The notes beneath the pieces were generated by a model. The model was given only the letters and a program-made list of their open reading frames with translations, searched no databases and was not told the origin of the DNA. A program made the position numbers and the translations under genes. From Flavobacterium sp. CS20 (GTDB lineage: Bacteria > Bacteroidota > Bacteroidia > Flavobacteriales > Flavobacteriaceae), in the NCBI RefSeq assembly GCF_018080005.1, contig NZ_CP073015.1:1-64000 (forward strand): a stretch of 64,000 nucleotides of DNA. The letters are read 5' to 3'. Of the stretch, positions 48,994 through 58,459 are shown piece after piece (the stretch's first letter is position 1; each line of letters opens with the position of its first letter).

Positions 48994-49721
48994 TTACTCT
49001 TCGCAATCTTCATTTACAGCTATCGACACAACTGCACCTTGAACAATAGACCAAAGTGACCACCGAACAAACCTGTTGCAAGACCTACCGCATCAGTCGC
49101 AATTACTCCAGAACTGCAAGATATTTTCATTCCCGAAGAACGATTACTCCATAGCTCATTTGATGCAATCAAAACTTCTTTATATGTATTTAAAAGTTCT
49201 ATTTCATCTTTACTTTCCGTATTGTAGGATTGAATTGAACTTAATTTATTTTGAATAGTACTATCGTCCAACGTTTGATTTTTTATAAATTCAGAGAATT
49301 TGACTGAAACATTTTTATCTTTTGTAATCTTTGAAAAAGCCTTATCTATAATTTGCTCTAAACGTCTTTGATTAATTGAAGTATCATTATAGGCATCTCT
49401 CAAGAAATTATATTCTTCTGAAATTTCAAATTCTGTCATTAAACTCGGATAATGTTCAGACATTAAATCAATAACAGACTGCTCGATTTCTTTGACGGTT
49501 TTTTTATCACCATTGCCATTATTGAGATATAAATTGACAGCAATGTTGTGATACTCTCCAATCTGTTTAGCATCCAAATTTTTATTCAAGGATTGTTTAA
49601 ACTCTAATTCTGATTTATCGATTGTAGAAGTCTCTGATAAATCATCTTTACTACAAGAGATTAAGGAAGTGAAGAATAAAAATAAAATAAAGTTTAAAAT
49701 TGAAAATTTAAAAGTTTTCAT
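48994..49721 (-). pseudogene. Predicted lipoprotein, probable frameshift near the C-terminus
   Basis: The ORF 49721-49020 encodes 233 residues with a lipoprotein signal (FFTSLISCSKDD, Cys at ~23) and a helical body. It ends GLFGGHFGLLFKVQLCR. A neighbouring frame gives GLFGG-WSLWSIVQGAVVSIA and NEDCEE, stopping at 48994-48996, a better hydrophobic end, so a single-base change near 49075 is likely. First gene of its cassette; function unknown. Confidence 0.55.
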
Positions 49722-49887
49722 AACAAAAAAATTTAAGTTAATAATTAAAAAAATATTTTATGATTTTTGGATATAGTGGCTGGTCAGACCTAATTTAACC
49801 TATTGAATATTTAAACAGAATTAGCAACTGAAATGCCAAAACAATACTATGTGTCAAAATGGCAGAATGAAGTTTTTTTCTAATTTT

Positions 49888-50022
49888 TGCTAACGTTCTC
49901 GCATATCGCTTCGTTGCGGGAAAATTAGTAATTATTTTTCAATTTTATAATTTAACTTCCAGAAAATCCAAAAACCCTGATTTCAGACAAAACGCCGCAA
50001 TGAGCGATATGCAATGTTGGCA
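49888..50022 (-). other. attC-like site, strongest palindrome
   Basis: The left arm TGCTAACGTTCTCGCATATC is matched by GATATGCAATGTTGGCA on the right, with CGTTGCGG / CCGCAATG also pairing. The right core GTTGGCAAAA is followed 7 bases on by the 5' end of group II intron copy 1. Confidence 0.75.
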
Positions 50023-50028
50023 AAAGTA

Positions 50029-52020
50029 GTGTGTCCTGCGTTACTTGGGGATACAAGATAGTGATTAAGTTCATTGAAAACAAGTAACATAACTGTAATT
50101 GAGATGAGAGTCTCATTGGTATTTAGAAACGACCCTGGCATTTGTTTCAGGTGGATTCACGTAAAGAGTACGATGAGGATTGGTCTCTCGGCTGGGAGTG
50201 ATTAGGCACACCAGTCAAACCGCCTTATGGGGCTTTCCTTTCACGGGTTGGTCTTGAGCGATAAGGTTAAATGCACTACCTGTGTTGTTTTCAGAGTAGT
50301 TTGCTATGGTAGGAGTAAAGAAGCTGAAAGAGACGAGATTGAACCCTTGTAGAAGTGTCGTAAACAACTTTAGTATTGTCAAAATCGAGGGATGGGCGGT
50401 CTTGCGAGAACAGAACTTGACATGATACCTATTTCTGGTCAAGTGGCAATCGGCATAAAGAGGGCAGGAGCTTTGCTTACGGCTCAATTACGGAACAGGA
50501 GAAGCTAATTAATAGTGCAAAAATACCACAACCCCGAAGGGCAAGGTAGAAAGTAGCGATACTGTTAATTAGTGGCGGATTAGTCTGTAGTAGTGATGAA
50601 GTTTCTGTAATGGAAATGGAGCGAAGGGACTGACTTAACAGTTTTAAATTGTATTACAACTAAAGATTTTTTTAGGATGATTTTCAAAGAGAAACAAAAG
50701 TCGCAACCGATATTAAAGCGACAGGTATGGGATGCCTTTAAAAAGGTAAAGAGTAACAAAGGTATTTCAGGTGTTGATAATTTGTCAGTACAAGAAGTAC
50801 ATTCACGTCCTATGAAATACTTATATCCTGTATGGAATAGGTTAGCCGATGGTAGTTATTTTCCAGTACTGTGCGCGAGGTAGAAATACCCAAAGAAGAC
50901 GGTCGAATCAGGAAGCTTGGCATTCCAACAGTAAGACCGAACGGCTCAAATGGTAATAAGAGAAGAATTAGAACAGATTGTAGATAAACAGTTTAGTAAA
51001 GATTCTTTTGGCTATCGACCAAACAAATCAGCGCATCAAGCCATAAAGCAATGCAGGGAAAACTGCATGAAAATGGATTGGGTGATAGATTTGGATATCA
51101 AGAGTTTTTTTGATGAGATAGACCATGACTTAATGCTTAAAGCATTAGGACATTTTACCAAAGAAAAGCATATTCACTTGTATGTAGCACGTTGGTTAAA
51201 GGCTCCAATTCAAAAGAAAGACGGTAGTATTCATTCACGAGACAAAGGCACACCACAAGGAGGTGTCATAAGTCCATTACTGGCAAACATTTTCTTGCAT
51301 GTTGTTTTTGATAAGTGGATTGAGAACAACCACCCAGAGGTAAAGTTTGAACGTTATGCTGATGATATTATCATCCATTGCGATAATTTTAAACAAGCCT
51401 TGCGGACGTTGGAAGCGGTAAAAGCCCGATTTAAACAGTGCAAATTGCAGATAAAAGACGGCAAGAGCAATATCGTGTATTGCAAACGCAACCAAAAGAA
51501 GCATCCACCATTTAAGGTTCATTATGTAACATTCGATTTTCTTGGATTTACATTTAAGCCAAGAATGGTAAAGGGCTATTTTGGGAACTTTCATTTGGGA
51601 TTTACACCGTCAATCAGTCGTAAACGACAGAAACGCATCAATCAAACTTTGTTTAAGATGAAACTTCATCGTATGGTTCATTTACGCCTGCCAGATTTGG
51701 CAGGCATAATAGCAGAAAAAGTACGAGGTTGGATTAACTATTACGGCAAAGTAAGAATGAGTGAATTACATTATGTATTCCGTTTCTTGAACATGCGTCT
51801 GGCAAAATGGGTACGCAACAAATATCGGAGATTTAGGCGTAAACACTGGTTTTTTGCCTACAAATGGTTACAGGAAACTGCAAAGCATTATCCTAATCTG
51901 TTTGTGCATTGGCAATACGGTTTTACGCCATAGACTTGTTAAGAAGAGCCGTATGATGGGAGACTATCACGTACGGTTCTGTGAGAGGTTTAGGGGTGAG
52001 ATTCCCTTTACCTACTCGAC
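50029..52020 (+). mobile_element. Group II intron (class C-like), copy 1
   Basis: A ~1992-bp element. The 5' end is GTGTGTCCTGCG, matching GUGYG; domain V at 51946-51979 pairs GAGCCGTATG with CGTACGGTTC; the 3' end is CTACTCGAC. The RT ORF has maturase domain X but no HNH endonuclease, as in class C. It lies at the edge of an attC-like site, on the strand opposite the cassette genes, as reported for IIC-attC introns. Its 3' end abuts the stop of the next cassette gene. The minus-strand ORF at 50215-50487 is part of the ribozyme, not a gene. Confidence 0.85.
50677..51933 (+). pseudogene. Intron-encoded reverse transcriptase, copy 1, frameshifted
   Basis: The N-terminal 68 residues (QVWDAFKKVKSNKGISGVDN) stop at 50881-50883; the rest reads from ~50950 (327 residues) with GTPQGGVISPLLANI, the catalytic FERYADDIIIHC, and domain X (VRGWINYYGK). 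REVEIPKEDGRIRKLGIP lies in another frame between them. Shared single-base loss near 50868 and a second indel near 50935 break the ORF. No endonuclease domain follows. Confidence 0.8.
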
Positions 52021-52887
52021 TTAAATGTTTGATTTATTATTTTTTATAATTTCATCCTCTTTATTATATAAGCTATCTAATTTATTTCTATTTTCCTCAA
52101 ATTTATTTTTGTATTGTTTAATTTCTTTAATTATTGTATCAAGTTCCTCATTATGCATGTAATTAATTTCTAATTCAATACCAAAATCTTGATTAGGTTC
52201 GTCACGCGAATTTATCAGGTCTTTTCTTTCAGTCTCGTAGAAATTGTCTTGAACTATTTTGAAAAGGTTATTATCATTTTTTGATTTTTTAATTGGTGTT
52301 TTTTTAAGTTTTTTTATTTCCTTTTCACTTAAAACAATTTTACCATATTCATTATAACCAATTAAAATTGATTTTAACGTATCCCTGAAAATCATGTAAC
52401 TATATTTGTCAAAATCATATTCTTTTAAGCTTATAATACCATAAGATTTGTAAGTTTTAGGAAAATAAAATCCTTTATGCCGTTGTTTTTGATTTGGCAT
52501 TATAATTAAAGGTTCACCATACTTACTTTTATATATTTCTATTATTTGGTTTACAAAATTATTATTTTTTTCAACTAGATATTCAGATTGAGTTTTATTT
52601 AAGTCCTCTATTGAAATATTCATAACATCGTTATATTCTAATGTTATTCTATCCTTTTTTTTCAATAATTTAAATCCTACTTTTTTAGAATTCTCTAAGC
52701 TAATATAAAATTTACCATCTATTAAGTTTTTGTTTTCATTTTTCGTTGAAATAAATTTTAGAGAGTCCATTTTTGGACTCAAATTAAGAAATATTGGACT
52801 ATATAATTCATTTTTTTTACTGTCGCTACAGCTAAATGATAATAATAGAATAAAAAAAAATACAAGAGTGTATTGAATCAGCTTCAT
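52021..52887 (-). CDS. Predicted lipoprotein of unknown function
   Basis: A 288-residue protein with a lipoprotein signal (ILLLSFSCSDSKK, Cys at ~20) and a Lys/Asn-rich body ending in a coiled coil (IKEIKQYKNKFEENRNKLDS). Its stop codon touches the 3' end of intron copy 1. The start is directly adjacent to the stop of the 54-residue gene at 52888. No family recognised. Confidence 0.7.
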   Translation of the reverse strand: MKLIQYTLVFFFILLLSFSCSDSKKNELYSPIFLNLSPKMDSLKFISTKNENKNLIDGKFYISLENSKKVGFKLLKKKDRITLEYNDVMNISIEDLNKTQSEYLVEKNNNFVNQIIEIYKSKYGEPLIIMPNQKQRHKGFYFPKTYKSYGIISLKEYDFDKYSYMIFRDTLKSILIGYNEYGKIVLSEKEIKKLKKTPIKKSKNDNNLFKIVQDNFYETERKDLINSRDEPNQDFGIELEINYMHNEELDTIIKEIKQYKNKFEENRNKLDSLYNKEDEIIKNNKSNI

Positions 52888-53052
52888 TCAAATAGTTTTT
52901 AAATTAATTATAGGATGTTCAGATATTTTATTATCTCCAATATTTTTACATTTTGCCCATTTTTTATTTCTTACATTGTAGAATATTTCCAAAATGATAT
53001 ATGTATTATCTGTGGCTTTATCAATTAATTTTACTTTATCTCCTATTTCCAT
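52888..53052 (-). CDS. Small protein (54 residues)
   Basis: The minus strand encodes MEIGDKVKLIDKATDNTYII and NVRNKKWAKCKNIGDNK, a small beta-type sequence with a KOW/SH3-like flavour, too short for most gene finders. Its TGA is immediately followed by the ATG of the lipoprotein gene, suggesting coupled translation. Its start lies ~23 bases from the cassette boundary GCCTAAC. Confidence 0.6.
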   Translation of the reverse strand: MEIGDKVKLIDKATDNTYIILEIFYNVRNKKWAKCKNIGDNKISEHPIINLKTI

Positions 53053-53074
53053 TTTATCTCAATTTGTTAATGTT

Positions 53075-53081
53075 GCCTAAC
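53075..53081 (-). other. Cassette boundary core GCCTAAC
   Basis: GCCTAAC matches the attC inverse-core consensus RYYYAAC exactly. It is followed by TAGTATATATCC as at 48073. The opposite cassette boundary (GTTGGCAAAA at 50016) is complementary except for one base. Confidence 0.55.
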
Positions 53082-53112
53082 TAGTATATATCCACAAAAA
53101 TACACCACTTTT

Positions 53113-53283
53113 TTAATTTTTAGACTTGTTTTTATACTTTTTTGCCATTTTATCTAATGGACTTTCTATCTTTTTAGTGCTTTTTTGACTAATATGAGTA
53201 TAAACTGTAGTCGTTTTGATACTGCTATACTTCAAAAACTTTTGTATATATCTTATGTCTGTCCCGCCTTCTAACAAATTCTG
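53113..53283 (-). pseudogene. Tyrosine recombinase C-terminal fragment, copy 2
   Basis: Near-identical to the fragment at 48105-48275: GGTDIRYIQKF, the VYTH nucleophile region and the same stop. It differs at a few bases (for example FLKYSS for FLGHSS). Its 5' end is again lost at the junction with the repeat element. Confidence 0.8.
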
Positions 53284-53409
53284 ACTAACGTAAAATTATA
53301 TCACTATAAATCAGTTGTTTATATTTTATTCAACATTTCAATTTTCAATCTAAATTTACTCATTTTACGTTAGCCGAGGGACTAAAGTTTCTATGAGTCT
53401 ATGAGGGAT
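53279..53409 (+). repeat. Repeated ~131-bp element, copy D
   Basis: The 89-bp core 53285-53373 with inverted 12-bp ends, then the CCGAGGGACTAAAGTTTC tail. Together with the recombinase fragment it forms a ~330-bp module (53081-53409) that matches 48073-48402. Confidence 0.85.
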
Positions 53410-53412
53410 TGC

Positions 53413-53548
53413 CCATAACGGCATCGGCTATGAGTAGTTGCGTGGGTTAGCACTTAACTTTGCAAGTAGCACACCAAACTGAAAATCCGCGAGGATTTTC
53501 AGAAGTAGGCGAGAACAAGCAATTACTTATAGCCATTGTTGTAGCAAG
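53413..53548 (-). other. attC-like site
   Basis: CCATAACGGCATCGGCTATG (53413) pairs imperfectly with TTATAGCCATTGTTGTAGC on the right. The right core GTTGTAGCAAG (53538) is almost complementary to TGCATACAAC at 56651, the other boundary of the TerB/PH cassette. Intron copy 2 begins 3 bases later. Confidence 0.65.
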
Positions 53549-53550
53549 TG

Positions 53551-55544
53551 GTGTGTCCTGCGTTACTTGGGGATACAAGATAGTGATTAAGTTCATTGAA
53601 AACAAGTAACATAACTGTAATTGAGATGAGAGTCTCATTGGTATTTAGAAACGACCCTGGCATTTGTTTCAGGTGGATTCACGTAAAGAGTACGATGAGG
53701 ATTGGTCTCTCGGCTGGGAGTGATTAGGCACACCAGTCAAACCGCCTTATGGGGCTTTCCTTTCACGGGTTGGTCTTGAGCGATAAGGTTAAATGCACTA
53801 CCTGTGTTGTTTTCAGAGTAGTTTGCTATGGTAGGAGTAAAGAAGCTGAAAGAGACGAGATTGAACCCTTGTAGAAGTGTCGTAAACAACTTTAGTATTG
53901 TCAAAATCGAGGGATGGGCGGTCTTGCGAGAACAGAACTTGACATGATACCTATTTCTGGTCAAGTGGCAATCGGCATAAAGAGGGCAGGAGCTTTGCTT
54001 ACGGCTCAATTACGGAACAGGAGAAGCTAATTAATAGTGCAAAAATACCACAACCCCGAAGGGCAAGGTAGAAAGTAGCGATACTGTTAATTAGTGGCGG
54101 ATTAGTCTGTAGTAATGATGAAGTTTCTGTAATGGAAATGGAGCGAAGGGACTGACTTAACAGTTTTAAATTGTATTACAACTAAAGATTTTTTTAGGAT
54201 GATTTTCAAAGAGAAACAAAAGTCGCAACCGATATTAAAGCGACAGGTATGGGATGCCTTTAAAAAGGTAAAGAGTAACAAAGGTATTTCAGGTGTTGAT
54301 AATTTGTCAGCATAAGAAGTACATTCACGTCCTATGAAATACTTATATCCTGTATGGAATAGGTTAGCCAGTGGTAGTTATTTTCCAGCACTGTGCGCGA
54401 GGTAGAAATACCCAAAGAAGACGGTCGAATCAGGAAGCTTGGCATTCCAACAGCATAAGACCGAACGGCTCAAATGGTAATAAGAGAAGAATTAGAACAG
54501 ATTGTAGATAAACAGTTTAGTAAAGATTCTTTTGGCTATCGACCAAACAAATCAGCGCATCAAGCCATAAAGCAATGCAGGGAAAACTGCATGAAAATGG
54601 ATTGGGTGATAGATTTGGATATCAAGAGTTTTTTTGATGAGATAGACCATGACTTAATGCTTAAAGCATTAGGACATTTTACCAAAGAAAAGCATATTCA
54701 CTTGTATGTAGCACGTTGGTTAAAGGCTCCAATTCAAAAGAAAGACGGTAGTATTCATTCACGAGACAAAGGCACACCACAAGGAGGTGTTATTAGCCCA
54801 TTACTGGCAAACATTTTCTTGCATGTTGTTTTTGATAAGTGGATTGAGAACAACCACCCGGAAGTAAAGTTTGAGCGCTATGCTGATGATATTATCATCC
54901 ATTGCGATAATTTTAAACAAGCCTTGCGGACGTTGGAAGCGGTAAAAGCCCGATTTAAACAGTGCAAATTGCAGATAAAAGACGGCAAGAGCAATATCGT
55001 TTATTGCAAACGCAACCAAAAGAAGCATCCACCATTTAAGGTTCATTATGTAACATTCGATTTTCTTGGATTTACATTTAAGCCAAGAATGGTAAAGGGC
55101 TATTTTGGGAACTTTCATTTGGGATTTACACCGTCAATCAGTCGTAAACGACAGAAACGCATCAATCAAACTTTGTTTAAGATGAAACTTCATCGTATGG
55201 TTCATTTACGCCTGCCAGATTTGGCAGGCATAATAGCAGAAAAAGTACGAGGTTGGATTAATTATTACGGCAAAGTAAGAATGAGTGAATTACACTATGT
55301 ATTTCGTTTCTTGAATATGCGTCTGGCAAAATGGGTACGCAACAAATATCGGAGATTTAGGCGTAAACACTGGTTTTTTGCCTACAAATGGTTACAGGAA
55401 ACTGCAAAGCATTATCCTAATCTGTTTGTGCATTGGCAATACGGTTTTACGCCATAGACTTGTTAAGAAGAGCCGTATGATGGGAGACTATCACGTACGG
55501 TTCTGTGAGAGGTTTAGGGGTAGATTCCCCTTTACCTACTCGAC
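53551..55544 (+). mobile_element. Group II intron (class C-like), copy 2
   Basis: A ~1994-bp near-copy of the intron at 50029: same GTGTGTCCTGCG start, domain V at 55470-55503, and CTACTCGAC end. It again lies at an attC-like site on the plus strand and ends two bases before the stop of the next leftward gene. Differences from copy 1 are few, so both moved recently. Confidence 0.85.
54199..55457 (+). pseudogene. Intron-encoded reverse transcriptase, copy 2, disrupted
   Basis: It has the same frameshift as copy 1 plus two extra stops (GCATAA at 54311 region and near 54453 where copy 1 reads GTACAA and GTAAGA). The 327-residue part with YADDIIIHC and domain X is identical in residues to copy 1. 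Confidence 0.8.
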
Positions 55545-55546
55545 TT

Positions 55547-56635
55547 TTATAGTTCATTCATTAATCGGACAAGCATCATTGAAAAAATGTCCACATTTGT
55601 ATTAAATTCCAAAAACGGACTTTTTCCAGCATCTTTCTGAATGTCAACTCCGTTTTTATATGGTGTTATGTCTAATATTTTATTTAGTCGGATTGTTTTG
55701 TTTCCTCTCGAACCCATAAAAATCAATCGTTTATTTGTCAGGTAAATATTTCCGCTGTCAATAATTTGCCAAACATCTTCTGAAACTGATTTTGCTGAAA
55801 TACTACCCATTCGATAATAAACTCCTTTGGCAATTTTTATTCGTGCTGTTGGTCCTCCGTAATTTATTCGTTTTGTTACTCGTCTTTGTTCTTGCCATTT
55901 TACGTTAGCCATAAAGTACAAGTTTTCGCTTTTTTGAATATTAATTGGTGGATTTTCGTAAATCGGTAATTCTCCGTTTTCAATAGTCCAATAAAGTCGA
56001 TAGCGTTCGAGATTTTCTTTTGTTCTTTGATTTAGTTTTGGCTCAATTCCAAGACTTAAAGAAATCTCATTCATTTTTTCGAATTCCTCGTCACTCAATC
56101 GCTCGTCTGAAACTGCTTGATTTATAAAGTCGGTCAAAACTTTATTTGAATTGGTTTGCAAAATGTCATCCGCAACTTGGTCATTAAGCAATAGATTTTT
56201 TTTAAGCAATTCAAGATTATCTTTTTCCTCTTGCGTTAAAATTCCATCTGAAACAGCACTTTTTACTTCTTGGTCGTATAATTTTCTTGTTTCAAAATTC
56301 AAAACTTGCTTAATTTCCACATCTGTTAAATGCAGTAATTTTTTCAAGTGCAAAAAAGTATTTATTTCATCTTCGTCAATTACGTGGTCTTCCAAACAAT
56401 GGTGAATATATTTTCTAAACAAGTCAAGTCGAAGAGCTTTGAACTTTTTATTTAATTTGAGTTTGTATTTATCCGCTATTTCTTGAATTTGCTCTAAACT
56501 TACTTTGGTCAAGTCATCTTCATTTTCAACAAAAAGGTTGTTGATTTCAATCAGAGCGTTTTCTTTCGGTGTCCTTTTCAGAATTTTTCCGATTAGAGAG
56601 GGCTTCTTGTTTTCTTTAATTTTAAATATGCTCAT
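55547..56635 (-). CDS. TerB-like and PH-domain protein
   Basis: A 362-residue cytoplasmic protein. Residues ~80-200 show two TerB-like helical acidic repeats (EDHVIDEDEINTFLHLKKLL and SDGILTQEEKDNLELL). The C-terminal ~120 residues look like a bacterial PH/GRAM domain (GSISAKSVSEDVWQIIDSGN, IYLTNKRLIFMGSRG). TerB proteins are linked to stress and phage defence. A single-gene cassette with near-complementary boundary cores. Confidence 0.65.
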   Translation of the reverse strand: MSIFKIKENKKPSLIGKILKRTPKENALIEINNLFVENEDDLTKVSLEQIQEIADKYKLKLNKKFKALRLDLFRKYIHHCLEDHVIDEDEINTFLHLKKLLHLTDVEIKQVLNFETRKLYDQEVKSAVSDGILTQEEKDNLELLKKNLLLNDQVADDILQTNSNKVLTDFINQAVSDERLSDEEFEKMNEISLSLGIEPKLNQRTKENLERYRLYWTIENGELPIYENPPINIQKSENLYFMANVKWQEQRRVTKRINYGGPTARIKIAKGVYYRMGSISAKSVSEDVWQIIDSGNIYLTNKRLIFMGSRGNKTIRLNKILDITPYKNGVDIQKDAGKSPFLEFNTNVDIFSMMLVRLMNEL

Positions 56636-56650
56636 TGGCTTGGTTTAAAT

Positions 56651-56785
56651 TGCATACAACGGTTTGCGTATATGACTTGTGGCGGTTTTCGAAGTGCTTT
56701 CTTGTCGGCTTGCACCAAACTTACTTAAAAGCAAAAAACTTGAATTTACCACTTTCCCCGCCATAAGTTATATACGCTGTTAGCG
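56651..56785 (-). other. attC-like site, right end of array
   Basis: TGCATACAACGGTTTGCGTA (56651) with TTATATACGCTGTTAGCG (to 56785); the arms GTATATGACTTGTGGCGG and CCGCCATAAGTTATATAC are complementary except for two positions. It separates the TerB/PH cassette from the MBL gene. Confidence 0.75.
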
Positions 56786-56817
56786 GTTCGGTGTTTATCA
56801 AAAGTAATTTAGGTCTT

Positions 56818-57938
56818 TTATTTCCACCAAAAATCAAATACTTGGGTGGTATCTTTTAGGTAAACCACTTCGCCAATTTTTGGGGTTGCAATGTTTAGGT
56901 TTTCTGTTTTATTAAGCTGTGTTAGGGTTTCTAAAGGGTCGTCCCAATTGTGATTGGCCATTTTAAATTTAGAAGAGTGTGCAGGCAATATGCGCTTGGC
57001 TTTTAAATCTTTGGCAGCTTGTATAACGTCTTCCGGAAAATTGTGAACCGCTCGCCAAGCAGATTGTACTGACCGTTATCTAAAATAGCAAAATCAATTG
57101 TTGCATATTTCTTCCCAATGGTCGCAAAATGACTATCGTAACCACTATCTCCACCTACATAAATAGTCATCGATGGTGATTTAATTAAAAAGGATGCCCA
57201 AAGGGTATTGTTGCGGGAAAATCCTCTGCCCGAAAAATGCCGAGCAGGCTCGCAATGAATGCTTAGGTCGGTGCCTTGTTGTGTGCTTTCGTACCAATTT
57301 AATTCGATGATTTTATCTTCGGGAACGCCCCACTTTTTAAGATGATTACCTACCCCTAAACCAACTATAAACTTTTCTGCCTTTTCTTTTAGATGGATTA
57401 TAGTGGGGTAATCTAAATGGTCATAATGGTCGTGGGTAATGATAAGGTAATCGATTTTGGGAAAATCTTCTGCTTGATAAATATCCGTTCCCGCAAAGGC
57501 TTTGTTGGTACCGGGAACGGGAGATGCATTGCCGCTGAATACAGGATCTACCAAATAGGTTTTTTGGTCGAGTTGCATAAAATAACTGGAATGACCGAAC
57601 CAAACAAGAACATTTTCCTCAATTGCTAAACTTTTCAAATCGGTTTTAATGGTAGGTAATGTTTTATCAGGAATAGGGTTAGAAGGTTTTTCAAATAGTT
57701 GCTCTTTTATCACTTGTGTCCAAGAATAATTAGGGGTAAGCATCGGTGTTGGACTGATATTTTGAAATTTACCATCCTTATAATTAGAGAGTTGTTCATA
57801 TTTTTGCCTGTCATCTTTGGTTGGAGAAGCCCCAAATTTATCTTGTTGCATAAAAAGCCAAAGAGCAAGAATTAAAATGGAAACTATTACAATAAATACA
57901 ATCATCACTTTTTTTAATTTTCGAAAAAACTTGTTCAT
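56818..57938 (-). pseudogene. MBL-fold hydrolase, frameshifted near the C-terminus
   Basis: The ORF 57938-57003 encodes an N-terminal membrane anchor (residues ~10-30) and a metallo-beta-lactamase fold: THDHYDHLD, PARHFSGRG, GGDSGYD. It resembles the NAPE-PLD/RomA-like group. After GQYN the frame ends with an unrelated tail, whereas another frame continues WRAVHNFPEDVIQAAKDLKA and ends DFWWK at 56818-56820. A single-base loss near 57060 explains this. Confidence 0.75.
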
Positions 57939-57992
57939 CTTTTTTAGATAGAAAAATTTGATTCATTTAAATTCTTGAAAAAGCCAACACAT

Positions 57993-58448
57993 CTAATCTT
58001 TTCCAGAAAGCTTATCACTATTTTCTTTTATTAATTTGCTAAAAACACAACGGGCAACTACTACGGGATTTTCTTGGTGGTCTTGAAAAAGTTGAATATC
58101 CACTTTAACGATGGTTTTCCCATCTTTAATCACTTGGGCTTTAGCTTCTATATCGCTGGAGGTTGCAGCGTGTAGATAGTCTATGCGCATATCAATGGTA
58201 TTGAGTTTGTCTTTGGGAGATTGCAGCGTAGTAGCAGCTGCAGTGCCACCTGCTGTATCTGCAATAGCGACTAAAAACCCTCCGTGCCAACGCTCTTGAA
58301 TGAAATCTCCAATGAATTCGTTTTTAAAAGGAACGTGAAGATGTGCATAACCCGACTTCACTTCCAAAATTTTTATACCTAATAGTTGATTAGCAGGCAT
58401 CAATTCTTCAATGCCTTTTTTTAATAACTCAATAAATTCTTTTTGCAT
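57993..58448 (-). CDS. PaaI-type hot-dog thioesterase
   Basis: A 151-residue hot-dog protein with the PaaI signature WHGGFLVAIADTAGG (~54-68) and the NTIDMRIDYL strand. It should hydrolyse acyl-CoA thioesters. Part of the leftward redox-type run. Confidence 0.85.
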   Translation of the reverse strand: MQKEFIELLKKGIEELMPANQLLGIKILEVKSGYAHLHVPFKNEFIGDFIQERWHGGFLVAIADTAGGTAAATTLQSPKDKLNTIDMRIDYLHAATSSDIEAKAQVIKDGKTIVKVDIQLFQDHQENPVVVARCVFSKLIKENSDKLSGKD

Positions 58449-58459
58449 ATTTTATGGCT

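Noticed and set aside
50215..50487. 90-residue minus-strand ORF (also at 53737-54009)
   Set aside because: It lies in the structured 5' half of the group II introns on the opposite strand; conserved only because the intron is.
53447..53638. 63-residue minus-strand ORF
   Set aside because: It spans an attC-like palindrome and the start of intron copy 2; no family similarity and no plausible start context.
50677..55457. Diversity-generating retroelement or retron
   Set aside because: The RTs have group II maturase domain X and sit between intron 5' and domain V sequences; no template repeat or msr/msd structure seen.
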